From Arthrobacter sp. zg-Y1171 (GTDB taxonomy: Bacteria; Actinomycetota; Actinomycetes; Actinomycetales; Micrococcaceae), in the NCBI RefSeq assembly GCF_025244845.1, contig NZ_CP104264.1, forward strand, positions 1,674,001 through 1,738,000: 64,000 nt of DNA, written 5' to 3'. The translations under genes and the position numbers were made by a program. Shown here one piece after another: positions 17,346-25,586 of this stretch (the stretch's first letter is position 1; each line of letters opens with the position of its first letter). Below the pieces are notes generated by a model that saw only the letters and a list, made by a program, of their open reading frames with translations, was not told the origin of the DNA and did no database searches.

Positions 17346-18218
17346 ATGAGCGGCACCGAGGAATCATTCATTGTCGGGTTGATCGGGGAAGGCATCACCG
17401 CCTCCCTTACCCCGCCCATGCATGAAAGGGAGGCCGATCACCAGGGGCTCCGGTACATTTACCGGCCGATTGACCTCACTCAGCTGGGCCGCCCGGGCAC
17501 CGATGTCGGAGCGCTGCTTCGCGCAGGCCGGGACCTGGGTTTCAATGCCTTCAACGTGACGCATCCCTGCAAGCAGCTGGTCCTGGCCGAACTTGATGTT
17601 GTGTCGGACGACGCCGAGCGGCTCGGCGCAGTAAACACGGTCCTGATCCGGGACGGCCGGTTCATCGGGCACAACACCGATTTCTCCGGCTTCGGCGGGG
17701 CGCTGGCCGGCGGACTTCCGGATGCCGCGCTGGCCTCGGTGGTCCAGCTGGGCGTGGGTGGTGCCGGCGCCGCCGTGGCCTACGCCCTCCTCAAAGCCGG
17801 AACCGGCGAGCTGACCCTGCTGGACCTGGACCCCGATCGTGCCGCAGAACGCGCAGCCGCGCTGTCCGGGCTTTTCCCGGACCAGCGGATCAGCGCCGGC
17901 ACGCCCGCTGACCTCCCCGCCGTCCTGCCCGGTGCCGACGGCCTGGTCCATGCCACTCCGGTGGGGATGCATTCCCATCCAGGCCTTGCCGTGGACCTGG
18001 ACCTGCTCAACTCCTCCCAGTGGGTGGCCGACGTCGTCTACCGTCCGGTGGAAACGGAACTGATCCGCGGCGCCCAGGCGCGGGGCTGCCAGGTGCTGGA
18101 CGGCGGCCGGATGGCCGTGGGCCAGGCCGTGGATGCCTTTGAACTGATTACCGGCATCCGGCCCGACGCGGCACGGATGCTCGCCCACTTCCACGAACTG
18201 ATTAGCCAGGGCCGCTGA
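17346..18218 (+). CDS. shikimate/quinate 5-dehydrogenase (AroE family, catabolic type)
   Basis: 290 residues. The substrate-binding element GEGITASLTPPMHEREADHQGL has the SLTPxMHExE form typical of actinobacterial quinate/shikimate dehydrogenases. The catalytic lysine is in FNVTHPCKQL. The site NTDFSGFGGAL and the nucleotide-binding loop QLGVGGAGAAVAYALL follow. The reaction is oxidation of shikimate to 3-dehydroshikimate (or quinate to 3-dehydroquinate). The context of a transporter, dehydratase and IclR regulator argues for catabolism rather than aromatic amino acid synthesis. The start ATG at 17346 has GGAAGGAA upstream; the frame is open from 17286. Confidence 0.9.
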   Translation: MSGTEESFIVGLIGEGITASLTPPMHEREADHQGLRYIYRPIDLTQLGRPGTDVGALLRAGRDLGFNAFNVTHPCKQLVLAELDVVSDDAERLGAVNTVLIRDGRFIGHNTDFSGFGGALAGGLPDAALASVVQLGVGGAGAAVAYALLKAGTGELTLLDLDPDRAAERAAALSGLFPDQRISAGTPADLPAVLPGADGLVHATPVGMHSHPGLAVDLDLLNSSQWVADVVYRPVETELIRGAQARGCQVLDGGRMAVGQAVDAFELITGIRPDAARMLAHFHELISQGR

Positions 18219-18237
18219 GGGCCGGGACCGGAGCACC

Positions 18238-20118
18238 ATGCGCACGTCAATTGCCACCGTCTGCCTGAGCGGAACGCTCGAAGAGAAAATGCGGGCCTGC
18301 GCCGATGCAGGCTTCGACGGCGTCGAAATCTTCGAACCGGACCTTCTGGTCTCTCCGTCCAGCCCGGAGCAGATCCGCGCCTTGGCGGCCCACCTGGGAC
18401 TGACCCTGGACCTGTACCAGCCGTTCCGCGACTTTGAAGGCGTCGAGGACCCCCTGCTCGAAGCCAACCTGGACCGCGCCCGGGCAAAGTTCGAACTGAT
18501 GAACCGCCTCGGGATCGAAACCATGCTGCTGTGCAGCAACGTGGGCACGGCGACCATCGACGACGACGCCGCGGCGGCGGACCAGCTGCGCCGGCTGGGT
18601 GAACTGGCGGCCGGCTACGGGGTAAAGGTCGCCTACGAAGCACTCGCCTGGGGACGCTACGTAAATGACTTCGAGCATGCCCAGCGCATAGTGGACCTGG
18701 CCGACCACCCGCAGATCGGCACCTGCCTGGACAGCTTCCACATCCTCTCCCGCGGCTGGGACCCGGCCGCGATCGAAAAAATCCCGGCGGAGAAAATCTT
18801 CTTCGTCCAGCTCGCCGACGCGCCCGAACTATCCCTCGATGTCCTCTCCTGGAGCCGGCACTACCGGGTCTTCCCCGGTGAGGGCGCGTTCGACCTGGTG
18901 CGGTTCATGGCCCATCTGGTCCGCAGCGGCTATGACGGACCGGTGTCCCTGGAGATCTTCAACGACGTGTTCCGGCAGACCGCCGAGGACCGCACCGCGG
19001 TGGACGCGATGCGGTCCCTTATCTGGCTGGAGGAGCGCACGGCGTCGTACCTCTTGCAGCACGACGGCAGTGCGCACTATCCGATGTCCCTCGCGACCCT
19101 GCCGAGCGTGGCCGAGCCCACCGGGTTCAACTTCGCCGAGGTCAAGGCCGGGAACCCGGACACGGTCTCCGCGCTCCTGCACCAGCTGGGCTTCACCTTC
19201 GCCGGGCGGCACCGGACCAAACCCGTGCAGCTGTGGACCTCCGGCACGGCTCGGGTGATCATCAACGGGCAGCAGGCCGGCGGGATGGAACCGGGCATTT
19301 CCGCACTCGGGCTGGACGTGCAGGACCCGCAGGCCGCAGCTTCCCGCGCGGTGCAGCTGCGGGCCCGGCCGGTGAGCCGGCGCAGCCAGGCGGACGAGCA
19401 GGTGCTCCAGGCCGTGTTTGCCCCGGATTCCACGGAGGTCTTCCTCTGCGAAGCCACCGCCGACGGCACTGCCGCGTGGGCGGACGAGTTCGGACCCGCG
19501 GCGACGCCCGGCCCCGGGGAAACCGCCGGGCAACCGCCGCAGCCGCTGATTTCGGCCATTGACCACATCAACCTGTCCCAGCCCTGGCAGCACTTCGACG
19601 AAGCGGTGCTCTTCTACGAGTCCACGCTTTCCCTGACCCCGATAGCCTCGCAGGAAGTCCCCAGTCCCATGGGCCTGGTCCGCAGCCAGGTGATGCGCAG
19701 CGCCGACGGCGGGGTGCGGCTGGCGTTGAACATTGCCCCGTTGATCGTGGAATCCGGGCCCGGCGGCGCGGAGTACCCCCAGCACGTCGCTTTCACCTCC
19801 ACCGATCTGGTCGCCACCGCCCGCCAGGCGGCCGAAAGGGGGCTTCGGTTCCTGCCGGTGCCGGCCAATTACTATGAGGACCTGGCAGCCCGCTTCCGGC
19901 TTGATCCGGGGTTCCTGGCGGAACTGCAGGGCCTGAACCTGCTCTATGACCGCGACGGCGACGGCGAATTCCTGCACTTCTACACGGGCACCGTGGGCAA
20001 CGTGTTCTTCGAAGTGGTGGAGCGGCGGGGCGGGTACGAAGGTTACGGTGCACCCAATGCACCCGTTCGGCTGGCCTCCCAGTACCTGGCTTCCCGCGGG
20101 GAACCGAAAGCGCGTTAA
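18238..20118 (+). CDS. 3-dehydroshikimate dehydratase, two-domain (QsuB-type)
   Basis: 626 residues made of two fused domains. Residues 1 to about 270 are a sugar-phosphate isomerase/AP-endonuclease-like TIM barrel (MRTSIATVCLSGTLEEKMRACADAGFDGVEIFE; GTCLDSFHILSRGWDP; FFVQLADAPEL; GPVSLEIFND), the dehydratase part converting 3-dehydroshikimate to protocatechuate. Residues from about 290 to the end are a glyoxalase/4-hydroxyphenylpyruvate dioxygenase-like domain (AIDHINLSQPWQHFDEAVLFYESTLSL; QHVAFTSTDLVATARQAAERGLRFLPVPANYYEDLAARF; FLHFYTGTVGNVFFEVVERRGGYEGYG). This fusion is the arrangement seen in QsuB/QuiC-like proteins. It lies 19 nt after the dehydrogenase gene and abuts the regulator gene. 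Confidence 0.92.
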   Translation: MRTSIATVCLSGTLEEKMRACADAGFDGVEIFEPDLLVSPSSPEQIRALAAHLGLTLDLYQPFRDFEGVEDPLLEANLDRARAKFELMNRLGIETMLLCSNVGTATIDDDAAAADQLRRLGELAAGYGVKVAYEALAWGRYVNDFEHAQRIVDLADHPQIGTCLDSFHILSRGWDPAAIEKIPAEKIFFVQLADAPELSLDVLSWSRHYRVFPGEGAFDLVRFMAHLVRSGYDGPVSLEIFNDVFRQTAEDRTAVDAMRSLIWLEERTASYLLQHDGSAHYPMSLATLPSVAEPTGFNFAEVKAGNPDTVSALLHQLGFTFAGRHRTKPVQLWTSGTARVIINGQQAGGMEPGISALGLDVQDPQAAASRAVQLRARPVSRRSQADEQVLQAVFAPDSTEVFLCEATADGTAAWADEFGPAATPGPGETAGQPPQPLISAIDHINLSQPWQHFDEAVLFYESTLSLTPIASQEVPSPMGLVRSQVMRSADGGVRLALNIAPLIVESGPGGAEYPQHVAFTSTDLVATARQAAERGLRFLPVPANYYEDLAARFRLDPGFLAELQGLNLLYDRDGDGEFLHFYTGTVGNVFFEVVERRGGYEGYGAPNAPVRLASQYLASRGEPKAR

Positions 20119-20874
20119 GTGGAGGGCGCAGACGGCTATTACGTGAAATCGGTGGAGAAGGCCTTCGCCGTGCTGGGCGCCTTCACGCTGAACGTGCCCG
20201 AACACACGGTCAGCTCCGCAGCCGCGGCAGCAGGCATCAGCCGGGCTGCGTCGCGCCGGTTCCTCCTCACCCTCCGGGACCTCGGCTACCTGGGCTTTGA
20301 CGGAACCACTTTCCGCCTGGCGCCGAGGACCCTGGACATCGGGTCCTCGTTCCTGGCGCATCTTTCCCTGCCGCACGCCGCCGAGCCGCACCTGAAGCAG
20401 CTCTCCGTTGACCTGGGCGAGACGACGTCGCTCTGCATCCTGGACGGGACCGACGTCGTCTATGTTTCGCGGATCACTTCCCCCCGGCTGGTGCGGGTGG
20501 CGGTCAACGTCGGGACCCGGTTCCCGGCCTGGGCCACTTCGATGGGCAGGGTGCTGCTGGCGTCCCTGCCCGAGGCGGAGCAGGAAGCCTATTTCAGCAC
20601 CGTGGAACTGATGCCTTACACCGCGCGCACCGTCCGCACCATCCAGGAGCTGAGGGCGTCCGTTCGGGAGACCGGCGAGCGGGGCTGGTCACGGGTGGCT
20701 GATGAGTTGGAGGACGGCCTGCGGGGCGTGGCCGTTCCGGTCCGCAGCGGCGACGGCACAGTGGTCGCGGCTGCCAACGTGTCGCTGCAGCTGCACAGCA
20801 CCGAACGCGTGGAGGAGACCGTGCTTCCGCCGCTGCGCGCCGCCGCGGACCGGATAGGCCGGGACCTGGGCTAG
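20119..20874 (+). CDS. IclR-family transcriptional regulator of the shikimate/quinate cluster
   Basis: 251 residues. The GTG start follows the dehydratase stop codon with no gap, so translation is likely coupled. The N-terminal winged helix is YVKSVEKAFAVLGAF...SSAAAAAGISRAASRRFLLTLRDLGYL. The C-terminal effector domain shows GETTSLCILDGTDVVYVSRI, NVGTRFPAWATSMGRVLLA and GLRGVAVPVR. IclR proteins of the PcaU/PobR type respond to aromatic acids. Co-location indicates it controls this operon and the divergent transporter, probably through the palindrome at 17200-17214. Its stop shares a CTAG with the convergent glutaminase gene. Confidence 0.9.
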   Translation: MEGADGYYVKSVEKAFAVLGAFTLNVPEHTVSSAAAAAGISRAASRRFLLTLRDLGYLGFDGTTFRLAPRTLDIGSSFLAHLSLPHAAEPHLKQLSVDLGETTSLCILDGTDVVYVSRITSPRLVRVAVNVGTRFPAWATSMGRVLLASLPEAEQEAYFSTVELMPYTARTVRTIQELRASVRETGERGWSRVADELEDGLRGVAVPVRSGDGTVVAAANVSLQLHSTERVEETVLPPLRAAADRIGRDLG

Positions 20875-21821
20875 TCGCTGTACTCGGTGGCCTTGTAGAT
20901 ATTCAGGCCCAGCGCCGCGGCAACCTGGGCCACCGCCCGCTGTGCCTTGACGCTGTTACCCACTTCGTCCAGCGGCGGCGCGAACCCGGCAATCGCCAGC
21001 TTGCCGGGCATGATGGCCAGGATGCCCCCGCCCACGCCGGACTTTCCCGGCAGTCCCACGCGGTAGGCCCAGTCACCGGAGGCGGTATACATCCCTTCCA
21101 TGGTCATCTCGGCCAGCATGGCCGGGATGTTGGCAGCCTGCACCACCCGGTCCCCGCTCAAGGGATTGATTCCCTTGTTGGCGATGGTGGCTCCCATGGC
21201 CGCCAGGTCACGGGCGGTGACGAGGGTGGAGCACTGCCGGGTATACACATCACACGCTTCCATCGGATCCGAATACATGGTGCCGCCCGAGTACAGCAGC
21301 CAGGCAATCGCCCGGTTGTGGAAGTTGGTGGACTGCTCGGAGTTATTCACCTCGTCACTCAGCGTGATTCTCCGGCCGGCAAATGCGCTCTGGACCTGCA
21401 GGATCGCCTCCCACCGATCCTCGGCGTTGTCGCCGGGAATCAGGGAAACCGTGGACATGGCTCCGGCATTGACCAAGGGCGACACCGGTGTGTCACCGTG
21501 CAGCGCAACGGAAATCACCGAGTTGAACGGCTCCCCGGTAGGATCCGCACCGACCTTTTCCTGGAAGGTTTCCAGCCCCACCTGTTCCATGGCCCACGCC
21601 ATGGAGAACACCTTGGAAATGGATTCCAGGGCAAATTCGAAGCCTGTGTCACCGGCTTCGAACAACGCTCCGTCCGCGGTCATCACGCAAATCCCGAAGA
21701 GGTCCGGGTTCACGGACGCCAGGTACGGGATGTAGCTGGCGTTCCTGCCCCCGGAGTCGTTTCGGTGGTCTGCGTACGCCGTCCGGACCGCCGATTCAAT
21801 TGCGGTGTCATCGAGTGTCAT
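20871..21821 (-). CDS. glsA: glutaminase
   Basis: 316 residues, the normal size of bacterial serine-type glutaminases, which hydrolyse glutamine to glutamate and ammonia. The catalytic SxxK pair is Ser67/Lys70 in ALESISKVFSMAWAMEQVG. Other family blocks are VNAGAMSTVSLI, NSEQSTNFHNRAIAWLLYSGG, LAAMGATIANKGINPLSG and GLPGKSGVGGGILAIMPGKLAIAG. Its ATG overlaps the stop of the amino-acid antiporter gene (ATGA), so it is the last gene of a gadB-gadC-glsA operon. Ammonia release in the cytoplasm would also take up protons. Confidence 0.95.
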   Translation of the reverse strand: MTLDDTAIESAVRTAYADHRNDSGGRNASYIPYLASVNPDLFGICVMTADGALFEAGDTGFEFALESISKVFSMAWAMEQVGLETFQEKVGADPTGEPFNSVISVALHGDTPVSPLVNAGAMSTVSLIPGDNAEDRWEAILQVQSAFAGRRITLSDEVNNSEQSTNFHNRAIAWLLYSGGTMYSDPMEACDVYTRQCSTLVTARDLAAMGATIANKGINPLSGDRVVQAANIPAMLAEMTMEGMYTASGDWAYRVGLPGKSGVGGGILAIMPGKLAIAGFAPPLDEVGNSVKAQRAVAQVAAALGLNIYKATEYSD

Positions 21822-23446
21822 ACCGCCGTGCTCCCGCCGTGCCCGCCGCCGTCGTCGTGCGAGAACATCACCGGCGAACCGGAGGATTCCGCTTCCCTGG
21901 TCAACTGTTGGGTGGAAACACTGGACTCCGAGACCGTCCCGGGATGCGAATGCTCAATCTGCCACGTGAACGGAACGAACTCGCTGGTCCGGTCCCGCCA
22001 GTGCGGCTTGCGGAAGGCATAAATAAGGAACGGCAGGATGACCATCACCACAGCCCCGCCCACAAGGATGCCCACGTAGACTTCCGGGGATCCTACGGAA
22101 ATCTGGTCGGGCGGGATGAAGCTGAAGGCGAAAGCCATCAGTGAACCGAGGAAACCCACGCCGCCGATAATCCACATGCCGACGTCGCCTCCGGGCACCC
22201 GGTAGGGCCGCGGACGGTTCGGCTGGCTGTAGCGCAGGTAAATCGCGGCAGCGAACATCAGCATGTACATGATGAGGTACAGGATCACCGTCAGCTGGCT
22301 CAGGATCTGGTAGGCGGCCTGAACCGAGGGCAGCACTACGTAGGTCAGTCCCAGTCCGGTGACCATAAAGGCCTGGAAGAACAGGATGTGGGTGCCCATT
22401 CCATTCTTGTTGGTGTGCTGCCAGAAGCGGGGGAGGTAGCCTGCCTTCGCCACGGCAAGCATGCCCATGGACGGACCTGCCACCCAGGTCACTACGCCGG
22501 CGAGGACGCCGATCAGCAGCATAAACGCGACTATGGGTCCAGCCCAGCCAATGCCGGCCCATTCAAACATGTCGTTGTAGGAGGTCAACAGGCTCTGGGT
22601 GAGGTTGATATCGGCCTGGGGCACCACGAACGCGATGGCCAGGGTTCCCAGCACGAAGATGATGACGGTCCCTGCCGCCGCGGTCAGCACGGCGATCGGG
22701 TAGTCGCGGGTGGGGTTCTTGACCTCTTTGACGTGGATCGCGTTCATTTCCATGCCGGCGTAGAAAAGGAAAATCGACGCCGCGAGCACCACGTTGGAGA
22801 AGTTGCCGAAGTCGGGAATGAGTTCGCCCCAGCCCAGCTGGATCTGCGGGGTGTTCCCGGCAAAGAAATAGGAGAAGCCAAGGACGATCAAGATGGCTGC
22901 CGGAATGATGGTTCCGATGATGCCGCCCCACTGGCTTACCCGGGAGAAGGCCTTCGCACCGCGGAAGGCAATGAACGTGGCCAGCCAGTAGACCACCAGG
23001 ACCACCGCGAGGACGAAGAGCTTGTTTCCTGCGAGTTGCGCGTCAAGGTTCTGGTTGTCCCCGGTGTAGGCCAGTGACACAGCGCCGAACGTCAGCACGG
23101 TGGGGAACCAGATGGTCACCTCGATGAAGAGCATGAACATGGCCAGGAAGGCCCACCGCGGCCCGAACGCCTCGCCGACCCATCGGAAGACGCCGCCCGT
23201 CTCCGGCCATCCAGTGGCCAGCTCCGCGGCCACGAGGGAGACCGGAATCAGGAAGACGACGGCGGCCAGGACATAGTAGAAAATCGAGCTCAGGCCGTAC
23301 TCGGCCTCCGACGGAAGCCCGCGGAGGCTGACCACGGCCACAATGTTCATCACCGCCAGGGCGCCGATGGTGATCTGGGCATTCTGCTTCGATTTCGCCC
23401 GCTGCGCATCCGCTGCGGGGGAATTTGCTGCCTTCGAATCGCTCAT
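21818..23446 (-). CDS. gadC: glutamate:GABA antiporter (GadC-like, APC superfamily)
   Basis: 542 residues with about 12 membrane segments. The N-terminal region QITIGALAVMNIVAVVSLRGLPSEAEYGLSSIFYY and SLVAAELATGWPETGGVFRWVGEAFG are the substrate-binding TM1/TM2 signature of glutamate:GABA exchangers. It has a long hydrophilic C-terminus (HSHPGTVSESSV...), which in E. coli GadC forms a pH-dependent plug; whether it does so here is inference. It lies 17 bp downstream of the glutamate decarboxylase and overlaps the glutaminase start. It would exchange external glutamate (or glutamine) for GABA. Confidence 0.9.
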   Translation of the reverse strand: MSDSKAANSPAADAQRAKSKQNAQITIGALAVMNIVAVVSLRGLPSEAEYGLSSIFYYVLAAVVFLIPVSLVAAELATGWPETGGVFRWVGEAFGPRWAFLAMFMLFIEVTIWFPTVLTFGAVSLAYTGDNQNLDAQLAGNKLFVLAVVLVVYWLATFIAFRGAKAFSRVSQWGGIIGTIIPAAILIVLGFSYFFAGNTPQIQLGWGELIPDFGNFSNVVLAASIFLFYAGMEMNAIHVKEVKNPTRDYPIAVLTAAAGTVIIFVLGTLAIAFVVPQADINLTQSLLTSYNDMFEWAGIGWAGPIVAFMLLIGVLAGVVTWVAGPSMGMLAVAKAGYLPRFWQHTNKNGMGTHILFFQAFMVTGLGLTYVVLPSVQAAYQILSQLTVILYLIMYMLMFAAAIYLRYSQPNRPRPYRVPGGDVGMWIIGGVGFLGSLMAFAFSFIPPDQISVGSPEVYVGILVGGAVVMVILPFLIYAFRKPHWRDRTSEFVPFTWQIEHSHPGTVSESSVSTQQLTREAESSGSPVMFSHDDGGGHGGSTAV

Positions 23447-23463
23447 TCAGGCCACCTCCTCGA

Positions 23464-24843
23464 TTAGTGATGGAATCCGGGACGCTCCGCCTCGCGAGGC
23501 ATCGGGGCACTCAGCTGATCCAGGTACGTGGTTTCCCGTCGGATATCCGCCAGCAGTTTCTCTGCCAGGTCCATACTCAGCCCGTTGCGGACCACAATCC
23601 GTTCCACCGTCAGGTTCGAGAGGTTGTCCGGCAGGGGATAGGCGGGCACGAGCCACCCCCTGGTGCGGAGCCGCTCCGCCAAGTCATACAGGTTCCACTT
23701 GTCCGTGTATCCATCTTTCAGCCGCCAGGCGAACACCGGGATGTCGGAGCCGTCGTTCCACAGTTCGAAGGGGCCCAGCTCAGCGATCGCGCCGGACAGG
23801 TGCAGCGCAACGTCCTGCGAGGCCTGCTGGATCCGTGCATAGCCGTCGCGGCCCAGGCGCAGGAACAAGTAAAACTGCAGGACCACCTGTGCACCGGGGC
23901 GCGAGAAGTTCAGGGCAAAGGTCGGCATATCGCCGCCGAGGTAGCTCACGTAGAAAATCAGGTCCTCCGGAAGCCACTGCCGTTCCCGCCAGACCACCCA
24001 GCCGAGCCCCGGATAGACCAGGCCGTATTTATGGCCGGAAGTGCTGATCGAGTGGACCCGTTCCAGCCGGAAGTCCCACTCCAGGTCCTGTTGGATGAAC
24101 GGCGCGATCATGGCGCCGGACGCCCCGTCCACGTGGATGGGAATGTCGAGGCCGGTGGAGGCCTGGATCTCGTCCAGCTTGGCCGCGATCTGCTTTACCG
24201 GCTCATACATGCCGGTGTAGGTCACGCCCATGATGGCGACGACGCCGATGGTGTTTTCATCGACATAGTTCTCCAATTCGAAGCCGTCCAGGCATTTGTG
24301 CTCTTCACTGATGGGCACCAGCCGCGGCTCGACGTCGAAGTAGTTGCAGAACTTCTCCCAGCACACCTGGACCGCGGAACTCATCACCAGGTTCGGCTTA
24401 TCAGTAGGCTTTCCCTCGCTGCGGCGCCGATGCTGCCAAAGCCGTTTGAACGCCAATCCGCCCAGCATGCAGGCTTCGGAGGAACCGACCGTCGAGGTGC
24501 CGATGGAGTTCTCCGGGGAGGGGGAATGCCACAGATCGGCGAGGATCCGCCAGCAGTTCTGCTCAATCTGCGCAGTCTGCGGGTATTCGTCCTTGTCGAT
24601 CATGTTCTTGTCGAACGTCTCGCTGTAGAGCCGGTTCGCGTGGTCGTCCATCCAGGTGCTGACAAACGTCGCCAGGTTCAGGCGTGCGTTGCCGTCCAGC
24701 ATGGTTTCGTCATGGACAATCTGGTATGCCGTTTCCGGCAGCATTTCACCATCATTCAGCCGGAATTTCGGAGCGGCAGTCTCCTCGCCCGGCCGGGCAA
24801 AAAGCGGATTGACGGAAAGCGAATCAGGATTTTTCTGCACCAT
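23464..24843 (-). CDS. gadB: glutamate decarboxylase
   Basis: 459 residues, close to E. coli GadA/B (466). It converts glutamate to GABA and CO2 using PLP and consumes a proton. The PLP lysine is Lys272 in STSGHKYGLVYPG. Other blocks are IGTSTVGSSEACMLGGLAFKRLW, IHVDGASGAMIAPF and FALNFSRPGAQVVLQFY. The chain ends GFHH, placing histidines where the E. coli enzyme has the penultimate His465 that closes the active site at neutral pH. It is the first gene of the operon, and its ATG has GAGAGG upstream. Confidence 0.95.
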   Translation of the reverse strand: MVQKNPDSLSVNPLFARPGEETAAPKFRLNDGEMLPETAYQIVHDETMLDGNARLNLATFVSTWMDDHANRLYSETFDKNMIDKDEYPQTAQIEQNCWRILADLWHSPSPENSIGTSTVGSSEACMLGGLAFKRLWQHRRRSEGKPTDKPNLVMSSAVQVCWEKFCNYFDVEPRLVPISEEHKCLDGFELENYVDENTIGVVAIMGVTYTGMYEPVKQIAAKLDEIQASTGLDIPIHVDGASGAMIAPFIQQDLEWDFRLERVHSISTSGHKYGLVYPGLGWVVWRERQWLPEDLIFYVSYLGGDMPTFALNFSRPGAQVVLQFYLFLRLGRDGYARIQQASQDVALHLSGAIAELGPFELWNDGSDIPVFAWRLKDGYTDKWNLYDLAERLRTRGWLVPAYPLPDNLSNLTVERIVVRNGLSMDLAEKLLADIRRETTYLDQLSAPMPREAERPGFHH

Positions 24844-25143
24844 TTTGGAAGCCTCTCATCGACAATATGCCAACCGGCATCAGGCCGTAGTGAACGGCGG
24901 TGGGTCCCCCCAAGGCTGCGCGCAGGAAAAACTCTACGCGCGGCAAATACCCGGTGCTAGGTTTGGCGCGGTTTAGGCGGCTCCGGACCCAAAACGGCGG
25001 TAAAGGCAGTGTCCGGCAGCGCTTTTTCCTGGTCTTTCATTGAGGGCCGGCCCGTGCCGGACGTACCCTTGCCGGACCGCTTATTCCTGCCCGGCTCCCG
25101 CGCTCCAACGCCGCCGGACCGGGCAATCGAGAAGGAGATATCC
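24844..25143. promoter_or_regulatory. divergent intergenic region between gadB and hsp20
   Basis: These 300 bp separate the divergent gad operon and the Hsp20 gene and hold no convincing gene. A small inverted repeat, ATGCC-aacc-GGCAT, sits at 24867-24880, about 25 bp before the gadB start, and could be an operator. The frame upstream of hsp20 is open from 25009, but the strong ribosome binding site at 25133-25138 places the start at 25144. No HspR inverted repeat was recognised. Confidence 0.4.
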
Positions 25144-25554
25144 ATGGCTTCCCTTGCACGGCGCGAGCGTTTTGAACTGCCGGACCAGGTCCGTAAATTC
25201 TTCGAGGGGGACTGGGAGGTCCCTGCCTTCCCCGTCGAGGAATACCAGGACGGCTCGGCCATGGTGATCCGGGCCGAACTGCCCAACATCAATCCGGAAC
25301 AGGACCTGGACGTCACGGTGAGCGACGGGGTCCTGCATATCAAGGGGGAACGGAAGGAAAAGACGGAGCACAAGGGACGGCACGGCTACCGTTCCGAGTT
25401 CCGTTACGGGTCATTCACCCGCGAAATAGCGCTGCCGTCCGGAGCCAGCCAGGACAATGTCACGGCTACCTACAACGACGGCGTGCTGGAGGTGCGTGTG
25501 CCGGTCCCCGAGGTTGGACCATCGTCAACCAAGGTTCCCATCTCGCGGGGCTAG
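25144..25554 (+). CDS. small heat-shock protein, Hsp20/alpha-crystallin family
   Basis: 136 residues. The alpha-crystallin domain runs from about residue 30 to the end, with AMVIRAELPNINPEQDLDVTVSDGVLHIKGERK, SEFRYGSFTREIALPSGASQDNVTATYNDGVLEVRVPVPE and a short tail ending TKVPISRG that carries an I/V-P-I-type anchoring motif. ATP-independent chaperone that binds unfolding proteins in the cytoplasm. The start at 25144 has AAGGAGA at optimal spacing. It lies divergent to gadB, which suggests a stress-associated neighbourhood. Confidence 0.93.
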   Translation: MASLARRERFELPDQVRKFFEGDWEVPAFPVEEYQDGSAMVIRAELPNINPEQDLDVTVSDGVLHIKGERKEKTEHKGRHGYRSEFRYGSFTREIALPSGASQDNVTATYNDGVLEVRVPVPEVGPSSTKVPISRG

Positions 25555-25586
25555 GGCGGCCGCCGAGCTGAAGCCGAAGGAACCGC

